Numbered from the stretch's first letter, positions 33,967 to 43,264 are shown. The stretch is 64,000 nt of DNA from Denitrobacterium detoxificans (GCF_015062615.1 NZ_SUUH01000001.1:284366-348365); one strand, 5' to 3'. The notes: a model not told the origin generated them from the sequence alone. Numbers and translations: made by a program.

Positions 33967-35595
33967 CTACGCCCGTTCTTGAAGCAACGCGCGGGCATGT
34001 TCCATGCTCATGCTGCTTGCATCGCCCGAAAGCATGCGCGCGATTTCGCGCACGCGGCTAGTGCCGCTTACGGGTTCGAGCTGGGTGGAAGGTTCGCTTC
34101 CGCCCGTTTTGCTTACCACGTAATGGCAGGCACCCGCCACTGCCACCTGGGCCAAATGCGTAACGACGATAACCTGGTGCGTCTTCGAAAGATCGACTAG
34201 TACGTCGGCCAGAGCGCGCGCAGCGCTGCCCCCTACCCCAGCGTCGACCTCGTCGAACACGAGCGTTTCCACGTCGTCGCGCGAACCCATGACCACCTTG
34301 ATGGCAAGCATGACGCGGCTCGTCTCGCCGCCCGAGGCAATCTTTCCCAAGGGGCGCGCGCTCATGTTCGCGCCAGGCTTGAAGAGGAACTCCACGGCGT
34401 CGGGCCCCTGGGCCGTCCACGATTCGCGCGGCAACTGGGTAACGCCGCATTCCAGCGTTGCGCCATTCATTTCCAAGCGCCCCATCTGGGCGGAAACCGC
34501 CTCGGCGAACTGGGGAGCGGCACTGGCGCGGGCGTCGTGCAGCGCGCTGGCCGCACGAGCCAAGGCCTCTTCCGCCGCCTGGACTTCCGCCTGCGCTTCC
34601 CGCAGGCGTTCGTCGAGCGAATCGTAGGCCGCAAGCGCCTGCAAGGCTGCCTCGCGCGCTTCGAAGACCTGTTCCATGCCAGGCCCCCACGTGCGCATGA
34701 GCCCCTGCAGCTCGCCAAGGCGCTCCTGCATTTCCGCCAGGTTCACGGGCGAGTATTCCAAATCGTCGCGATAGGCACGCGTGTCGCGCGAAACGTCCTC
34801 AACAACGTAGCTGGCTTCGCGCAGGCTTTCCGCCAGCGCCCCCAACGACTCGTCGACACCCGAAACGCGCTCCAGGAGGCCTGCAGCCTGCGAAAGCGCG
34901 TCGAGCGCCCCGCCCTCGCCCGAAAGGGCCTGATACGCACCGGAAACGGACATCATGAGCTGCTCGGCATTCTCGGCGCGCGGAACGCTGGCAAGCAGCT
35001 CTTCGTATTCACCGGGCATGGGATTCACCTCGCCAATGCGCGTTACCACGTAGCGCGCCTGGTCGACTTCCTCGTTGCTCATATTCCCCGCTTCACGCAC
35101 CGCCCGCAGGACGCTGGCGGCCTCGTTCGCCGCGCGCCAGGCCTGCGCATATGCTTCCATGGGCTGGGAAAGCGAGGAGCCCATCCAGGCGTCGAGCATC
35201 TTGCGGTGGTTGGCGGCCACGCGCAGGCGCTGATGCTCGTGCTGGCCGCACAAGTCGACGCTGGCGCCCACCGTGTGCGCAAGCTGCTGCACGCTGGAAA
35301 TGGAACCATCGACGTGCACCCTGCTTCGACCATCGGCGGAAAGGGTGCGGCTTACCACCACGCCTTCCGCCTCGTTCGACGACGGCGTGTAAAAGCGCCC
35401 CTCGACCGACAAAGAGCTGGCGCCTTCCCGAACCATATGGGCATCGGCACGTTCGCCCACCAACAGCTTCAACGCCGACAGCAGGGCCGTTTTGCCGGCA
35501 CCCGTTTCGCCCGTGACCACCGTAAGGCCCTGGGCAGGCGAAAGGGTGGCCTCCTGGATGAGGGCAACATTCTTCACATGCAGTTCGTCGATCAT
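33967..35595 (-). CDS. recN: DNA repair protein RecN
   Basis: SMC-like ATPase that acts early at double-strand breaks. The 542-residue protein begins MIDELHVKNVALI and has Walker A GETGAGKT (about 30), a long coiled-coil middle (about 150-350), the signature ASGGETSRVMLAIK (near 430) and Walker B LVFDEVDAGVGG (near 455), followed by VVTHLAQVA. The start at 35595 fits the family N-terminus; the open frame reaches 36678 but the extra part is a shadow of the divergent gene. Length is close to the usual 550 residues. Confidence 0.96.
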   Translation of the reverse strand: MIDELHVKNVALIQEATLSPAQGLTVVTGETGAGKTALLSALKLLVGERADAHMVREGASSLSVEGRFYTPSSNEAEGVVVSRTLSADGRSRVHVDGSISSVQQLAHTVGASVDLCGQHEHQRLRVAANHRKMLDAWMGSSLSQPMEAYAQAWRAANEAASVLRAVREAGNMSNEEVDQARYVVTRIGEVNPMPGEYEELLASVPRAENAEQLMMSVSGAYQALSGEGGALDALSQAAGLLERVSGVDESLGALAESLREASYVVEDVSRDTRAYRDDLEYSPVNLAEMQERLGELQGLMRTWGPGMEQVFEAREAALQALAAYDSLDERLREAQAEVQAAEEALARAASALHDARASAAPQFAEAVSAQMGRLEMNGATLECGVTQLPRESWTAQGPDAVEFLFKPGANMSARPLGKIASGGETSRVMLAIKVVMGSRDDVETLVFDEVDAGVGGSAARALADVLVDLSKTHQVIVVTHLAQVAVAGACHYVVSKTGGSEPSTQLEPVSGTSRVREIARMLSGDASSMSMEHARALLQERA

Positions 35596-35766
35596 AGACT
35601 TGCCTTTTCTGGGATATAGAACACGAACAAGTGTACCATGTTTTGCGTATCGTATAATAACGTCTTGAAACGAAACGAGAGACGAGAGGGCACGGTTAGC
35701 CAAGCAGGCGCATACGCGGCCAGCCTGGCGCCCCAGACGAACGCAACAAGCTTTACCAGGAACAAT

Positions 35767-36771
35767 ATGATCTTCTACTTCACCGCAACCGGAAACTCCC
35801 TCGACGCAGCCTATACCATCGCCGAGGCAACGAACGACCGCATCGCAAGCATTGGCCACGCCACGAAGGAAGAGGCGTATGGCTTCGAGGTGGAGCAGGG
35901 AGAGCCGCTGGGCTTCGTCTTCCCCGTGTACATGTTCTCCACGCCGCGCATCGTAGACGAGTTCCTGCGCAACGTGCGCTTCCTCACGCCGAACGGCAAT
36001 CCCTTCGTTCCCGGGTACTGCTATTGCGTCGTAACGTACGCGGGGCTGGTGGGCACCACGCCCAAGCAATTCGAGCGAACCCTGAAGAAGTACCAGAACA
36101 TCAGGCTCGACGCCTCGTATTCCGTACGCAACGTGAGCAGCTGCATCTACCTTACGAGCCCCGGGTCCCGCGCGTCGCAAACGCGCAAGCAGGAAGAGGC
36201 GCACAGGAACGCCCGCGCCATTGCACGCAGCGTCAGCGGCATGAAGTTCGGGCATTTCGAAGCGCGCAACCCCCTGGGCTCGGCGTTCTCGGCAGTTACC
36301 GGCAAAGAGGGAAAGCGCTTCGCCGTCGACAAGTTCCTCGTGGACACGAACGCCTGCCTGCACTGCGGTACCTGTGCGGAAATGTGCCCCACCAACACCA
36401 TTCGCCTGGATAACGGCTACCCCGTATGGATAGAGGGCAATTGCACGCAATGCCTGGCGTGCCTGCAGCGCTGCCCCGTTCACGCCATCCAATTTGGCAC
36501 GTCGACCCAGCATAGGCCTCGCTACCTGCACCCCATCCTGCAGCGTCACCAGTACATGAACGAGGCGATTGCGCGCACGCTCGACATGCAGGTGCCCGAA
36601 CCGGAAGCACCCGTGTACGGCACGCTCGAGCAGAGCGAACCTATGGAAGCCAATCAGGAAGAGCCCCTGCCGCACCACGGCGAACAGGGCGAAGAAGAAA
36701 GCCTAGCGACCGAGCTGGGAGCGGATGGCGCTAGCGATGCCATTGGCGCCGATGCCGAGTCGGTCGAATAG
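35767..36771 (+). CDS. EFR1 family flavodoxin-ferredoxin protein
   Basis: A 334-residue protein joining an N-terminal flavodoxin-like domain (IFYFTATGNS at 2-11, the phosphate-binding loop; FPVYMFSTPR near 62) to two 4Fe-4S clusters (CLHCGTCAEMCP near 200 and CTQCLACLQRCP near 228). Such EFR1 proteins are common electron carriers in anaerobes, but partners are rarely known. The C-terminal 60 residues are acidic and lack a recognisable fold. ATG 35767 follows CAGGAA; the longer frame from 35638 is not part of the family. The last 69 bp overlap the end of dxs on the other strand. Confidence 0.9.
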   Translation: MIFYFTATGNSLDAAYTIAEATNDRIASIGHATKEEAYGFEVEQGEPLGFVFPVYMFSTPRIVDEFLRNVRFLTPNGNPFVPGYCYCVVTYAGLVGTTPKQFERTLKKYQNIRLDASYSVRNVSSCIYLTSPGSRASQTRKQEEAHRNARAIARSVSGMKFGHFEARNPLGSAFSAVTGKEGKRFAVDKFLVDTNACLHCGTCAEMCPTNTIRLDNGYPVWIEGNCTQCLACLQRCPVHAIQFGTSTQHRPRYLHPILQRHQYMNEAIARTLDMQVPEPEAPVYGTLEQSEPMEANQEEPLPHHGEQGEEESLATELGADGASDAIGADAESVE

Positions 36772-38586
36772 TTCGTCGACCGGGCCCTGCTCAACGAACT
36801 CGTCGGGCAAGCCCATAACGCGCACGGGAGCAACGAGCCCCTGACGGGCCATGGACTCGAGCACGGCCGAACCAGCACCGCCACACACGGTGCCCTCTTC
36901 CACGGTAAGAACGAAACCCGTAGCGGCGGCTTCGCGAACCGCCTCGTCATCGACGGGCTTCACCCAGCGCATGTCGACCACGCGCACGGAAATGCCCTCT
37001 TCGGCCAGCATGGAAGCTGCAGCCTGCGCGTACTTGACCATATGCCCAAATGCCAAGATGGCGGCATCGGAGCCCTGACGTACCACGACGCCCTTCCCCA
37101 CGGGCCAAGACTGGGGCTCTTCGGGCAGGGCAACGCCTTCGGCCTCGCCACGCGGATAGCGCAGCGCAACGGGGCCCGTAAGCTCGAGCGCCGTATGCAA
37201 TGCATTCACCAATTCGGCCTCGTTGGAAGGCGCCAGAAGGCGCATATGGGGGATCATACGCAGATACGCCATATCGAACACGCCATTGTGCGTGGGGCCA
37301 TCGCTGCCAACCAGGCCAGCACGGTCGATGGCAAATACCACATGGCGCTTGGCCAGGGCATTGTCGATGATAATCTGGTCGATGGCACGCTGGAGGAACG
37401 TTGAGTAGATAGCCACGACGGGAACCTTGCCCGCCGCCGCCAAGCCACTCGCCATGCCCACGGCATGCTCTTCGGTAATGCCCGTATCGATGAAGCGATC
37501 GGGGAACTCCGAAGAGAACGGGTCGAGCCCGGTACCGTCCTTCATGGCCGCCGTAATGGCCACGATGTCCTTATTCTTGCGGGCTTCGCTTACCAGCGCG
37601 CTGCCGAACACGCTCGTGTACTTGGGATTCGCATTCGGGTTCTTGTGCACCTTGCCCGTGGCGATGTCGTAGGGCCCCACGCCATGGAAGAGCTCGGGAT
37701 TCTGGCGGGCAGGGCCATAGCCAATGCCCTTCTTGGTAACGACGTGCACCAGCACGGGGCCATTGCTCTGGAGCGCCACGTTGAACATTTCGCGCAACTG
37801 ATGCAGATTATGGCCATCAACGGGCGGCGTGCAGGTGATGCCCAGCTGCTCGAAGAGCATTGCCTTGGGGATGACCAGGTGCTTTACCGAATCCTTCATA
37901 TTGCGGCCCAGGTTCAGCATACCCTGCGTCACATTGCCGCCATCCTCCATGGCGCCTTGCACGGCGTCGCGCGTCTGGCGGTAGCGAGCCGAAGCGCGCA
38001 GATAGCCAAAATGACGCACGAGCGCGCCCACGGGGCGCGAAATGGACATGGCGTTGTCGTTGAGCACGATGACAATGGGAAGCTGCTCTTGGCCAATGTG
38101 ATTGAGGGCTTCGAAGGCCATGCCGCCCGCAAGCGAGGCATCGCCAATAACGGAGACGATCTTGCGAGAATCGCCATTGAGCTTGGAGGCGTAGGCAAGG
38201 CCCATGGCGACGGAAAGGCTGTCTGACGCATGACCCGAAGGATGCGCATCGTATTCGCTTTCCAGAGGGTTGGGGAACCCGGTTATGCCATCAAGCTTGC
38301 GCAGCGTGTTGAACTGGGAAAGACGCCCCGTAAGGAGCTTGTGGGCATATGCCTGATGGCCCACGTCAAACACGATGCGATCTTCGGGGCAATTCAAGAG
38401 AGAATGGAGCGCCACGATGATTTCCACGGCGCCCAGGCTAGAGGCCAAGTGACCGCCATTCGTGGAGGTGACGGAAACGATCTCCTCGCGAATTTCCTTG
38501 CAGAGAATGGAAAGCTCCGGTTCAGAAAGCAGCTTAATATCGCTAGGATTTGAAATCATATCGATAATTCGATGCTTGTCTTCCAC
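36703..38586 (-). CDS. dxs: 1-deoxy-D-xylulose-5-phosphate synthase
   Basis: Thiamine-diphosphate enzyme joining pyruvate and glyceraldehyde 3-phosphate, first step of the MEP isoprenoid pathway (and precursor supply for thiamine and pyridoxal). At 627 residues it is full length: GGHLASSLGAVE (active-site His), FDVGHQAYAHKLLTGR, the TPP motif IGDASLAGGMAFEAL with N further on (GDA instead of the more usual GDG), DGHN, ITEEHAVGMASGLA (catalytic Glu) and the pyrimidine-binding GVFDMAYLR region. Start GTG 38586 sits behind GGAAGGGGAAG. It is the last gene of the pycB-accC-asp23-nusB-xseB-dxs run. Its end overlaps the EFR1 gene tail to tail by 69 bp. Confidence 0.95.
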   Translation of the reverse strand: MEDKHRIIDMISNPSDIKLLSEPELSILCKEIREEIVSVTSTNGGHLASSLGAVEIIVALHSLLNCPEDRIVFDVGHQAYAHKLLTGRLSQFNTLRKLDGITGFPNPLESEYDAHPSGHASDSLSVAMGLAYASKLNGDSRKIVSVIGDASLAGGMAFEALNHIGQEQLPIVIVLNDNAMSISRPVGALVRHFGYLRASARYRQTRDAVQGAMEDGGNVTQGMLNLGRNMKDSVKHLVIPKAMLFEQLGITCTPPVDGHNLHQLREMFNVALQSNGPVLVHVVTKKGIGYGPARQNPELFHGVGPYDIATGKVHKNPNANPKYTSVFGSALVSEARKNKDIVAITAAMKDGTGLDPFSSEFPDRFIDTGITEEHAVGMASGLAAAGKVPVVAIYSTFLQRAIDQIIIDNALAKRHVVFAIDRAGLVGSDGPTHNGVFDMAYLRMIPHMRLLAPSNEAELVNALHTALELTGPVALRYPRGEAEGVALPEEPQSWPVGKGVVVRQGSDAAILAFGHMVKYAQAAASMLAEEGISVRVVDMRWVKPVDDEAVREAAATGFVLTVEEGTVCGGAGSAVLESMARQGLVAPVRVMGLPDEFVEQGPVDELFDRLGIGANGIASAIRSQLGR

Positions 38587-38663
38587 GCTTCCCCTTCCAT
38601 TCAACGTCACTGAGTACCGTAGCACGCTAAAACCTGCTTTACCAGCAAGCATTAGGTTACGGC

Positions 38664-38915
38664 TTACAGCGAACGTTCTCCGTCGCTCGCAACGGATTCT
38701 TCGATTCCAGGGGCGCTGGCTTCGTCGCCTTCCGGCGCGCCACCCTGGGCAATACCCTCTTCCAACAGCGAAGAGGCCTGCATGCCAAGTTGAACCGCTT
38801 CCTCGAACAGAGAAAGCGCATCATCCAGGGGCATGTCATCATCTTCGACAGCCGCCTGGATTTCCTTCAAACGCGTATTGATGCTCTCGAATGAGGGCTT
38901 TTCGCTTTCGGACAT
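38664..38915 (-). CDS. xseB: Exodeoxyribonuclease VII small subunit
   Basis: An 83-residue protein matching XseB: SFESINTRLKEIQAAVEDDDMPLDDALSLFEEAVQLG shows the family pattern of a two-helix bundle (FE..L..LE.IV..LE...L.L.ES...FE.G split here). With XseA it would degrade single-stranded DNA. No xseA is present in this operon or window, which is unusual because the two are often adjacent. The C-terminal 30 residues are a low-complexity acidic tail. It lies 13 bp after nusB. Confidence 0.9.
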   Translation of the reverse strand: MSESEKPSFESINTRLKEIQAAVEDDDMPLDDALSLFEEAVQLGMQASSLLEEGIAQGGAPEGDEASAPGIEESVASDGERSL

Positions 38916-38928
38916 GCGCCTAAGCTTC

Positions 38929-39453
38929 CTACTGCTCGTCGTCCGAAGAAGGCTCTTCTTCGGCTGCGGCGATAACGCCTTCAGGCATTACGTCACGATG
39001 GAGCGAAAGATCTTCGTCGACCTCGGGCACATCGTCGGAAAGGCCCTGGTCACGAGCAATGCGACCCAGAACGCCATTCACGAAGCGCGAGGAATCGTCT
39101 TCGCCGCCAAATTCCTTGGCCAGCTCGACGGCCTCGTTGATGCACACGGAAACGGGAACGTCGGTTTCGTGCAGCATCTCGTATACCGCCATGCGCATGA
39201 TGGAACGGTCGACGAGCGGCATGCGCTCGAGGGACCAATTCGAGGAAGCCTCGTCGAGAAGCTTGTCGATGCGCACGCGATGCGCAGCTACGCCACGCAG
39301 CAGCTCGATGGCATACGGGGGAAGCGTGCCGCCCTCGGGCAGGGCATCGCCCTTATCGGCGATTTCCCATGCGGGAACGCCGGTAATTTCACTTTGATAC
39401 AGAACCTGCACCGCCATGCGACGGGACAGAATACGTTCATGACGTTTTTTCAT
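38929..39453 (-). CDS. nusB: Transcription antitermination factor NusB
   Basis: RNA-binding factor of the rRNA antitermination complex. The 174-residue protein starts MKKRHERILSRRMAVQVLYQ, an Arg-rich N-terminus typical of NusB, and has ERMPLVDRSIMRMAVYEML (about 80) and the C-terminal helical signature VCINEAVELAKEFGGEDDSSRFVNGVLG split around 105-130. An acidic tail of about 35 residues follows. ATG 39453 is preferred to the TTG at 39462. It lies 15 bp after asp23. Confidence 0.94.
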   Translation of the reverse strand: MKKRHERILSRRMAVQVLYQSEITGVPAWEIADKGDALPEGGTLPPYAIELLRGVAAHRVRIDKLLDEASSNWSLERMPLVDRSIMRMAVYEMLHETDVPVSVCINEAVELAKEFGGEDDSSRFVNGVLGRIARDQGLSDDVPEVDEDLSLHRDVMPEGVIAAAEEEPSSDDEQ

Positions 39454-39468
39454 GCTATACAACCACGT

Positions 39469-39816
39469 CTATTCGAAACGAATGCCGTCGATGAAGACAT
39501 CGACGTTAGAAACATTAATACCCACCTGCGTATTCACGGCGTCGGCAACGGCAACGCGAATACGGTTGGCGAGCTCGGGCAGGACCTGGCCAAAGTACAC
39601 TTCCACGCGAACGCTTACGGAAATGGTACCGGCTTCGGTAGCCTGAACCTCGATGCCCTGGGTGCTGGGCTTCTGCTGAATGGCCGAAAGCAGGCCGCTG
39701 GTGGTGGAAGGTGCGCCAACACTGGCAACGCCTTCGACATCCTTCAGCGCGATGGCGATGATGGTTTCCACCACGCCTTCGGCGAGAGCCATGCCCTCAA
39801 TATTCAAGTCTGACAT
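39469..39816 (-). CDS. Asp23/Gls24 family envelope stress protein
   Basis: A 115-residue protein of the Asp23/Gls24 (DUF322) family: ALAEGVVETIIAIALKDVEGVASV at the N-terminus, a central beta segment (ISVSVRVEVYFGQ) and VADAVNTQVGINVSNVDVFIDGI at the end are all characteristic. In staphylococci Asp23 is membrane-associated and linked to cell-wall stress. Here it lies 2 bp after accC and just before nusB, an arrangement also frequent in Gram-positive accC operons. Its exact role in Actinobacteria is not settled. Confidence 0.92.
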   Translation of the reverse strand: MSDLNIEGMALAEGVVETIIAIALKDVEGVASVGAPSTTSGLLSAIQQKPSTQGIEVQATEAGTISVSVRVEVYFGQVLPELANRIRVAVADAVNTQVGINVSNVDVFIDGIRFE

Positions 39817-39818
39817 GT

Positions 39819-41165
39819 TTAATCCCCCATCTCGGTTTCAATGAAATCGGTATAGGCATTGCCCTCCACGAACGCCGGAACGTCGAGTACCGACTGGTGG
39901 AAGGAAATCGTAGTGTTGACGCCCTCAATCTTGAACTCATCGAGCGCACGCTTGCCGCGGGCAATGGCCTCGGAGCGCGTAGAGCCCCATACGATGAGCT
40001 TCGCGATAAGGGAATCGTAGTACGGGCTAATGCGGGAACCCTGCTCGAGATAGCTTTCCACGCGCACGCCAGGACCAGCGGGAAGCGTGAACTTCGTGAT
40101 GGTGCCGGGGCTGGGGCGGAAATCATGCTCGGGGTCTTCCGCGTTGATGCGGAACTCGATGGCATGGCCATACGGCGTAAACGGAGCGCGTTCGGCGCAC
40201 GTCATGGGTTCGCCAGCGGCAATGCGAATCTGCTCCTTGATGATATCGGTGCCCGTAATCTGTTCCGTAACGGGATGCTCTACCTGAACGCGCGTGTTCA
40301 TTTCCATGAAATAGAACTTGCCGTCCTGATCGAGCAGGAACTCGATGGTGCCCGCAGAGCGATAGTCGACCGCACGCACGGCCTTGATGGCCGCAACGCC
40401 CATGGCACGACGCGTCTCGGCGTCGAGCGCGGGGCTGGGAGCCTCTTCCAGGAGCTTCTGATGACGACGCTGGATGGAGCAATCGCGCTCGCACAGGGCA
40501 ACGCGGTTGCCGAAGTCGTCGGCGAGGATCTGAATTTCCACGTGACGCGGGCGAAGCACGAGCTTTTCCAGGTACACGTCGTCGTTGGCGAAGGCGGCCT
40601 TCGCTTCGGACTTGGCGGCCAAGAACTGGCTTTCCAGGTCTTCGGCCTTGTGCACCTCGCGCATGCCCTTGCCGCCACCGCCAGCACTGGCCTTGATAAG
40701 CACGGGATAGCCCACGCGCTCGGCGAAGGCGCGAGCCTCTTCAACCGTTTCCACGGTGCCATCGCTACCAGGAACGGTGGGCACGCCGCAGCGCTTCATA
40801 GTGTCGCGCGCGACCGACTTGTTGCCCATGCTCTCGATGCACTCGGGAGAGGGGCCAATCCACACGATGTCGTTATCGGCGCAGGCGCGGGCGAAATCGG
40901 CGTTCTCGGAAAGAAAGCCATAGCCCGGATGAATGGCCTGCGCGCCGGTGTTCTTCGCGGCGGCAATGACATTCGCCATGACCAGGTAGCTCTTGTTCGC
41001 GGGAGCAGGGCCGATGCACACGGCTTCGTCGGCATAGCGAACGGGAAGCGTGTCTTTGTCTTCGGTGGAATACACCGCAACCGTTTTAACGCCCAACTCG
41101 CGGCAAGCGCGCATGACGCGCAGCGCCACTTCCCCGCGATTGGCGATGAGGATTTTATCGAACAT
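39819..41165 (-). CDS. accC: Biotin carboxylase subunit (AccC/PycA type)
   Basis: ATP-grasp enzyme that carboxylates biotin on the carrier protein encoded immediately upstream. At 448 residues it has the standard length of a stand-alone biotin carboxylase: FDKILIANRGEVALRVMRA, the HPGYGFLSENADFA motif (about 76), the glycine-rich lid KASAGGGGKGMR (about 155), CSIQRRHQKLLEE (about 230) and the EMNTRVQVEHPVTE catalytic segment (about 285). Its ATG overlaps the stop of the carboxyltransferase gene. The pair would act either as a two-subunit pyruvate carboxylase or with acyl-CoA; the neighbour indicates pyruvate/oxaloacetate. Confidence 0.94.
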   Translation of the reverse strand: MFDKILIANRGEVALRVMRACRELGVKTVAVYSTEDKDTLPVRYADEAVCIGPAPANKSYLVMANVIAAAKNTGAQAIHPGYGFLSENADFARACADNDIVWIGPSPECIESMGNKSVARDTMKRCGVPTVPGSDGTVETVEEARAFAERVGYPVLIKASAGGGGKGMREVHKAEDLESQFLAAKSEAKAAFANDDVYLEKLVLRPRHVEIQILADDFGNRVALCERDCSIQRRHQKLLEEAPSPALDAETRRAMGVAAIKAVRAVDYRSAGTIEFLLDQDGKFYFMEMNTRVQVEHPVTEQITGTDIIKEQIRIAAGEPMTCAERAPFTPYGHAIEFRINAEDPEHDFRPSPGTITKFTLPAGPGVRVESYLEQGSRISPYYDSLIAKLIVWGSTRSEAIARGKRALDEFKIEGVNTTISFHQSVLDVPAFVEGNAYTDFIETEMGD

Positions 41166-43066
41166 TATGCGTTCTCCGGACCGGTAGCGTCGTTTGCATT
41201 GTGGGGCTCGATGTAGAAGAGCACCGTGCCGAACTCAACGGGCGTGGCATCTTCCAGGCAGACCTCGCGGATGGTGCCCATCTGCTCGGCGCCAATCTCG
41301 TTCATGAGCTTCATGGCCTCGATGATGCACAGCGTCTGGTTGGCTGCGACCTCGTCGCCCACGGTGACGAAGGGCGGCTGATCGGGCGCGGGAGCAACGT
41401 AGAACGTGCCCACCATGGGAGCCGTAACGGGAACCCACGAAGCGGGACGGTTCGACTCGGCTGCGGGAGCGGAAGCCGGGGCGGCCGCAGGAGCAGGAGC
41501 GGGAGCCGCTGCGGGAGCAGCAGGTGCGGCAGCGACGGCTGCAGCGGGAGCAGCCTGCATGGCGCTGGGCATGCGGACGGCGATGCGAGCGCCTTCCTCT
41601 TCAACGACGATTTCGCCTACGCCGCTTTCCTCTGCAACGCGAACCAGCTCGCGAATCTGATTGATATCCACGTAATCTTCCTCCTTGGTTTCGCTCGACT
41701 CCTCTTCCATCAGGAATTCGACCGATTTCGATGTACGGTGCTTGCTCAGGTACGTACGCGCTTCGTTCGGGAACATGGCGTACATGAGAACGTCTTCTTC
41801 GCTCTGCGCCAGATCGCCGATTTCCTCTTCGAGCTCGGCGAACGTGGTGGTGACCAAAGAGCCAGGTGCAACGCTGGGATCGAGGCGCTCGGCGGCACCC
41901 ACGACCTTCTTCACGATAGCGGGATCCATGGGGCCGGGGGCCTTGCCATAGTAACCGCAGATGTAGTCCTTCATTTCCTTGGAGACGATGCCCCAGCGCT
42001 TGCCCGTGAGCACGTTGAACACGGCCTGCGTGCCAACGATTTGGCTCATGGGCGTTACGAGCGGCGGATAGCCAACCTCGGCGCGCACCTTGGGGATCTC
42101 CTCCATAACATCGGGCAGGCGGTCGAGCGCGTTCTGCGTCTTCAACTGCGAGACGAGGTTGCTCATCATGCCGCCGGGCACCTGATGACTGTAGACCTTC
42201 ATGTGAATGAGGCTGGACACGCCGCGCTTGTAGTGGCTACGCTCGCGCACCTGCTCCCAGTATTCGGCGATCTCGAACAGCAGGTCGAGGTTGAAGCCAG
42301 TGTCGTAGCGGCTTTCCTGCATGGCTGCTGCGATCATTTCCACCGCAGGCTGGCTGTTGCCGAATGCGAGCGGCGCCGTGGCCGTGTCGACGATGGCAGC
42401 GCCGGCTTCGGCGGCCTTGATGTAGTTCGCGGGGGCCATGCCGCCAACGTAGTGGCAATGCACGTGCACGGGCAGGCCGATTTCGGCGTTCAGGGCACGT
42501 ACCATGCGTTCCGTGCGATACGGCGTGAGCATGCCTGCCATGTCTTTGATGGCGATGGAATCGGCACCCAGGTCCTTCAGCTGCTGAGCGTATTCCAGGT
42601 AGCTATCGAGCGTATGGACGGGGCTCATGGTGTAGCTGATGGCGCCTTCGAAGTGGCCGCCACATGCCTTGATGGCATCGGCGTTGTCGACCACGTTGCG
42701 AATATCGTTCAGCGCGTCGAACACGCGGAAGATATCGATGCCGTTGCGCTTTGCCGCAGCGATGAAGCGCATGCAGACTTCGCGCGAGTAATGCTTGTAG
42801 CCAACGAGATTCTGGCCGCGCGAGAGCATGGACAGACGCGTATTGGGCGTTTTGGCCTTGATCGATCGCAGACGCTCCCACGGGTCTTCATCGAGGAAGC
42901 GAAGGCAGGAATCGAACGTGGCACCGCCCCACGCCTCGATGGCCCAGTACCCCACTTCGTCCATCTTGGGAAGAATGGGGAGCATATCGCCAACGGGCAT
43001 GCGCGTAGCCCACAGGCTCTGCTGGCCATCGCGTATGGTGGTATCCATGATCTGAAGCTTGGGCAT
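41165..43066 (-). CDS. Pyruvate carboxylase/oxaloacetate decarboxylase carboxyltransferase fused to biotin carrier
   Basis: A 633-residue two-domain protein. Residues 1-470 are a TIM-barrel carboxyltransferase of the PycB/OadA type (LQIMDTTIRDGQQSLWATR at 4-22, SIAIKDMAGMLTPY near 175, metal-binding HVHCHYVGGMA near 198). An Ala/Pro-rich linker with repeated APA (about 520-555) leads to a biotinyl domain with EAMKLMNEI near 600 and a Glu-rich helical stretch before it (DVNQIREL-like, similar to AccB starts). It transfers the carboxyl group between biotin and pyruvate. No OadB-like membrane subunit is nearby, favouring anaplerotic pyruvate carboxylation over a sodium pump. ATG 43066 follows AGGAGGTTT. 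Confidence 0.92.
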   Translation of the reverse strand: MPKLQIMDTTIRDGQQSLWATRMPVGDMLPILPKMDEVGYWAIEAWGGATFDSCLRFLDEDPWERLRSIKAKTPNTRLSMLSRGQNLVGYKHYSREVCMRFIAAAKRNGIDIFRVFDALNDIRNVVDNADAIKACGGHFEGAISYTMSPVHTLDSYLEYAQQLKDLGADSIAIKDMAGMLTPYRTERMVRALNAEIGLPVHVHCHYVGGMAPANYIKAAEAGAAIVDTATAPLAFGNSQPAVEMIAAAMQESRYDTGFNLDLLFEIAEYWEQVRERSHYKRGVSSLIHMKVYSHQVPGGMMSNLVSQLKTQNALDRLPDVMEEIPKVRAEVGYPPLVTPMSQIVGTQAVFNVLTGKRWGIVSKEMKDYICGYYGKAPGPMDPAIVKKVVGAAERLDPSVAPGSLVTTTFAELEEEIGDLAQSEEDVLMYAMFPNEARTYLSKHRTSKSVEFLMEEESSETKEEDYVDINQIRELVRVAEESGVGEIVVEEEGARIAVRMPSAMQAAPAAAVAAAPAAPAAAPAPAPAAAPASAPAAESNRPASWVPVTAPMVGTFYVAPAPDQPPFVTVGDEVAANQTLCIIEAMKLMNEIGAEQMGTIREVCLEDATPVEFGTVLFYIEPHNANDATGPENA

Positions 43067-43207
43067 ATGTGCAAACCTCCTAGGTTTCGAACTCAATATT
43101 ATAGATAGACGCGCAGTTCGATACTCTTACGCGGGTAATTTCATGGACAAGGTACACAAACTGTGTGCATGACGGCATTGGGTGCCGACCGTCACATGCA
43201 GGATACG

Positions 43208-43242
43208 AAAAACGGGTTGGAAGCTCGTGCCCCAACCCGTTT
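43208..43242 (-). terminator. Intrinsic terminator after sstT
   Basis: AAACGGGTTGG and CCAACCCGTTT form an 11-bp perfect stem; on the minus strand it is followed by five T. It separates sstT from the downstream pycB operon. Confidence 0.88.
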
Positions 43243-43264
43243 CGCGCACTGGAGCGGGTATGGG

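Noticed and set aside
35621..35634. SOS-box-like CGAAC-N4-GTACC upstream of recN
   Set aside because: The second half-site matches the actinobacterial LexA consensus (GTTCG) at only about three of five bases, so it is not convincing by eye.
41201..43108. Long antisense ORFs (also 45268-47547 and 51731-54211 on plus)
   Set aside because: They mirror pycB, pepP/aroB and alaS; the translations are Arg/His-rich without family motifs, a known effect of GC3 bias.
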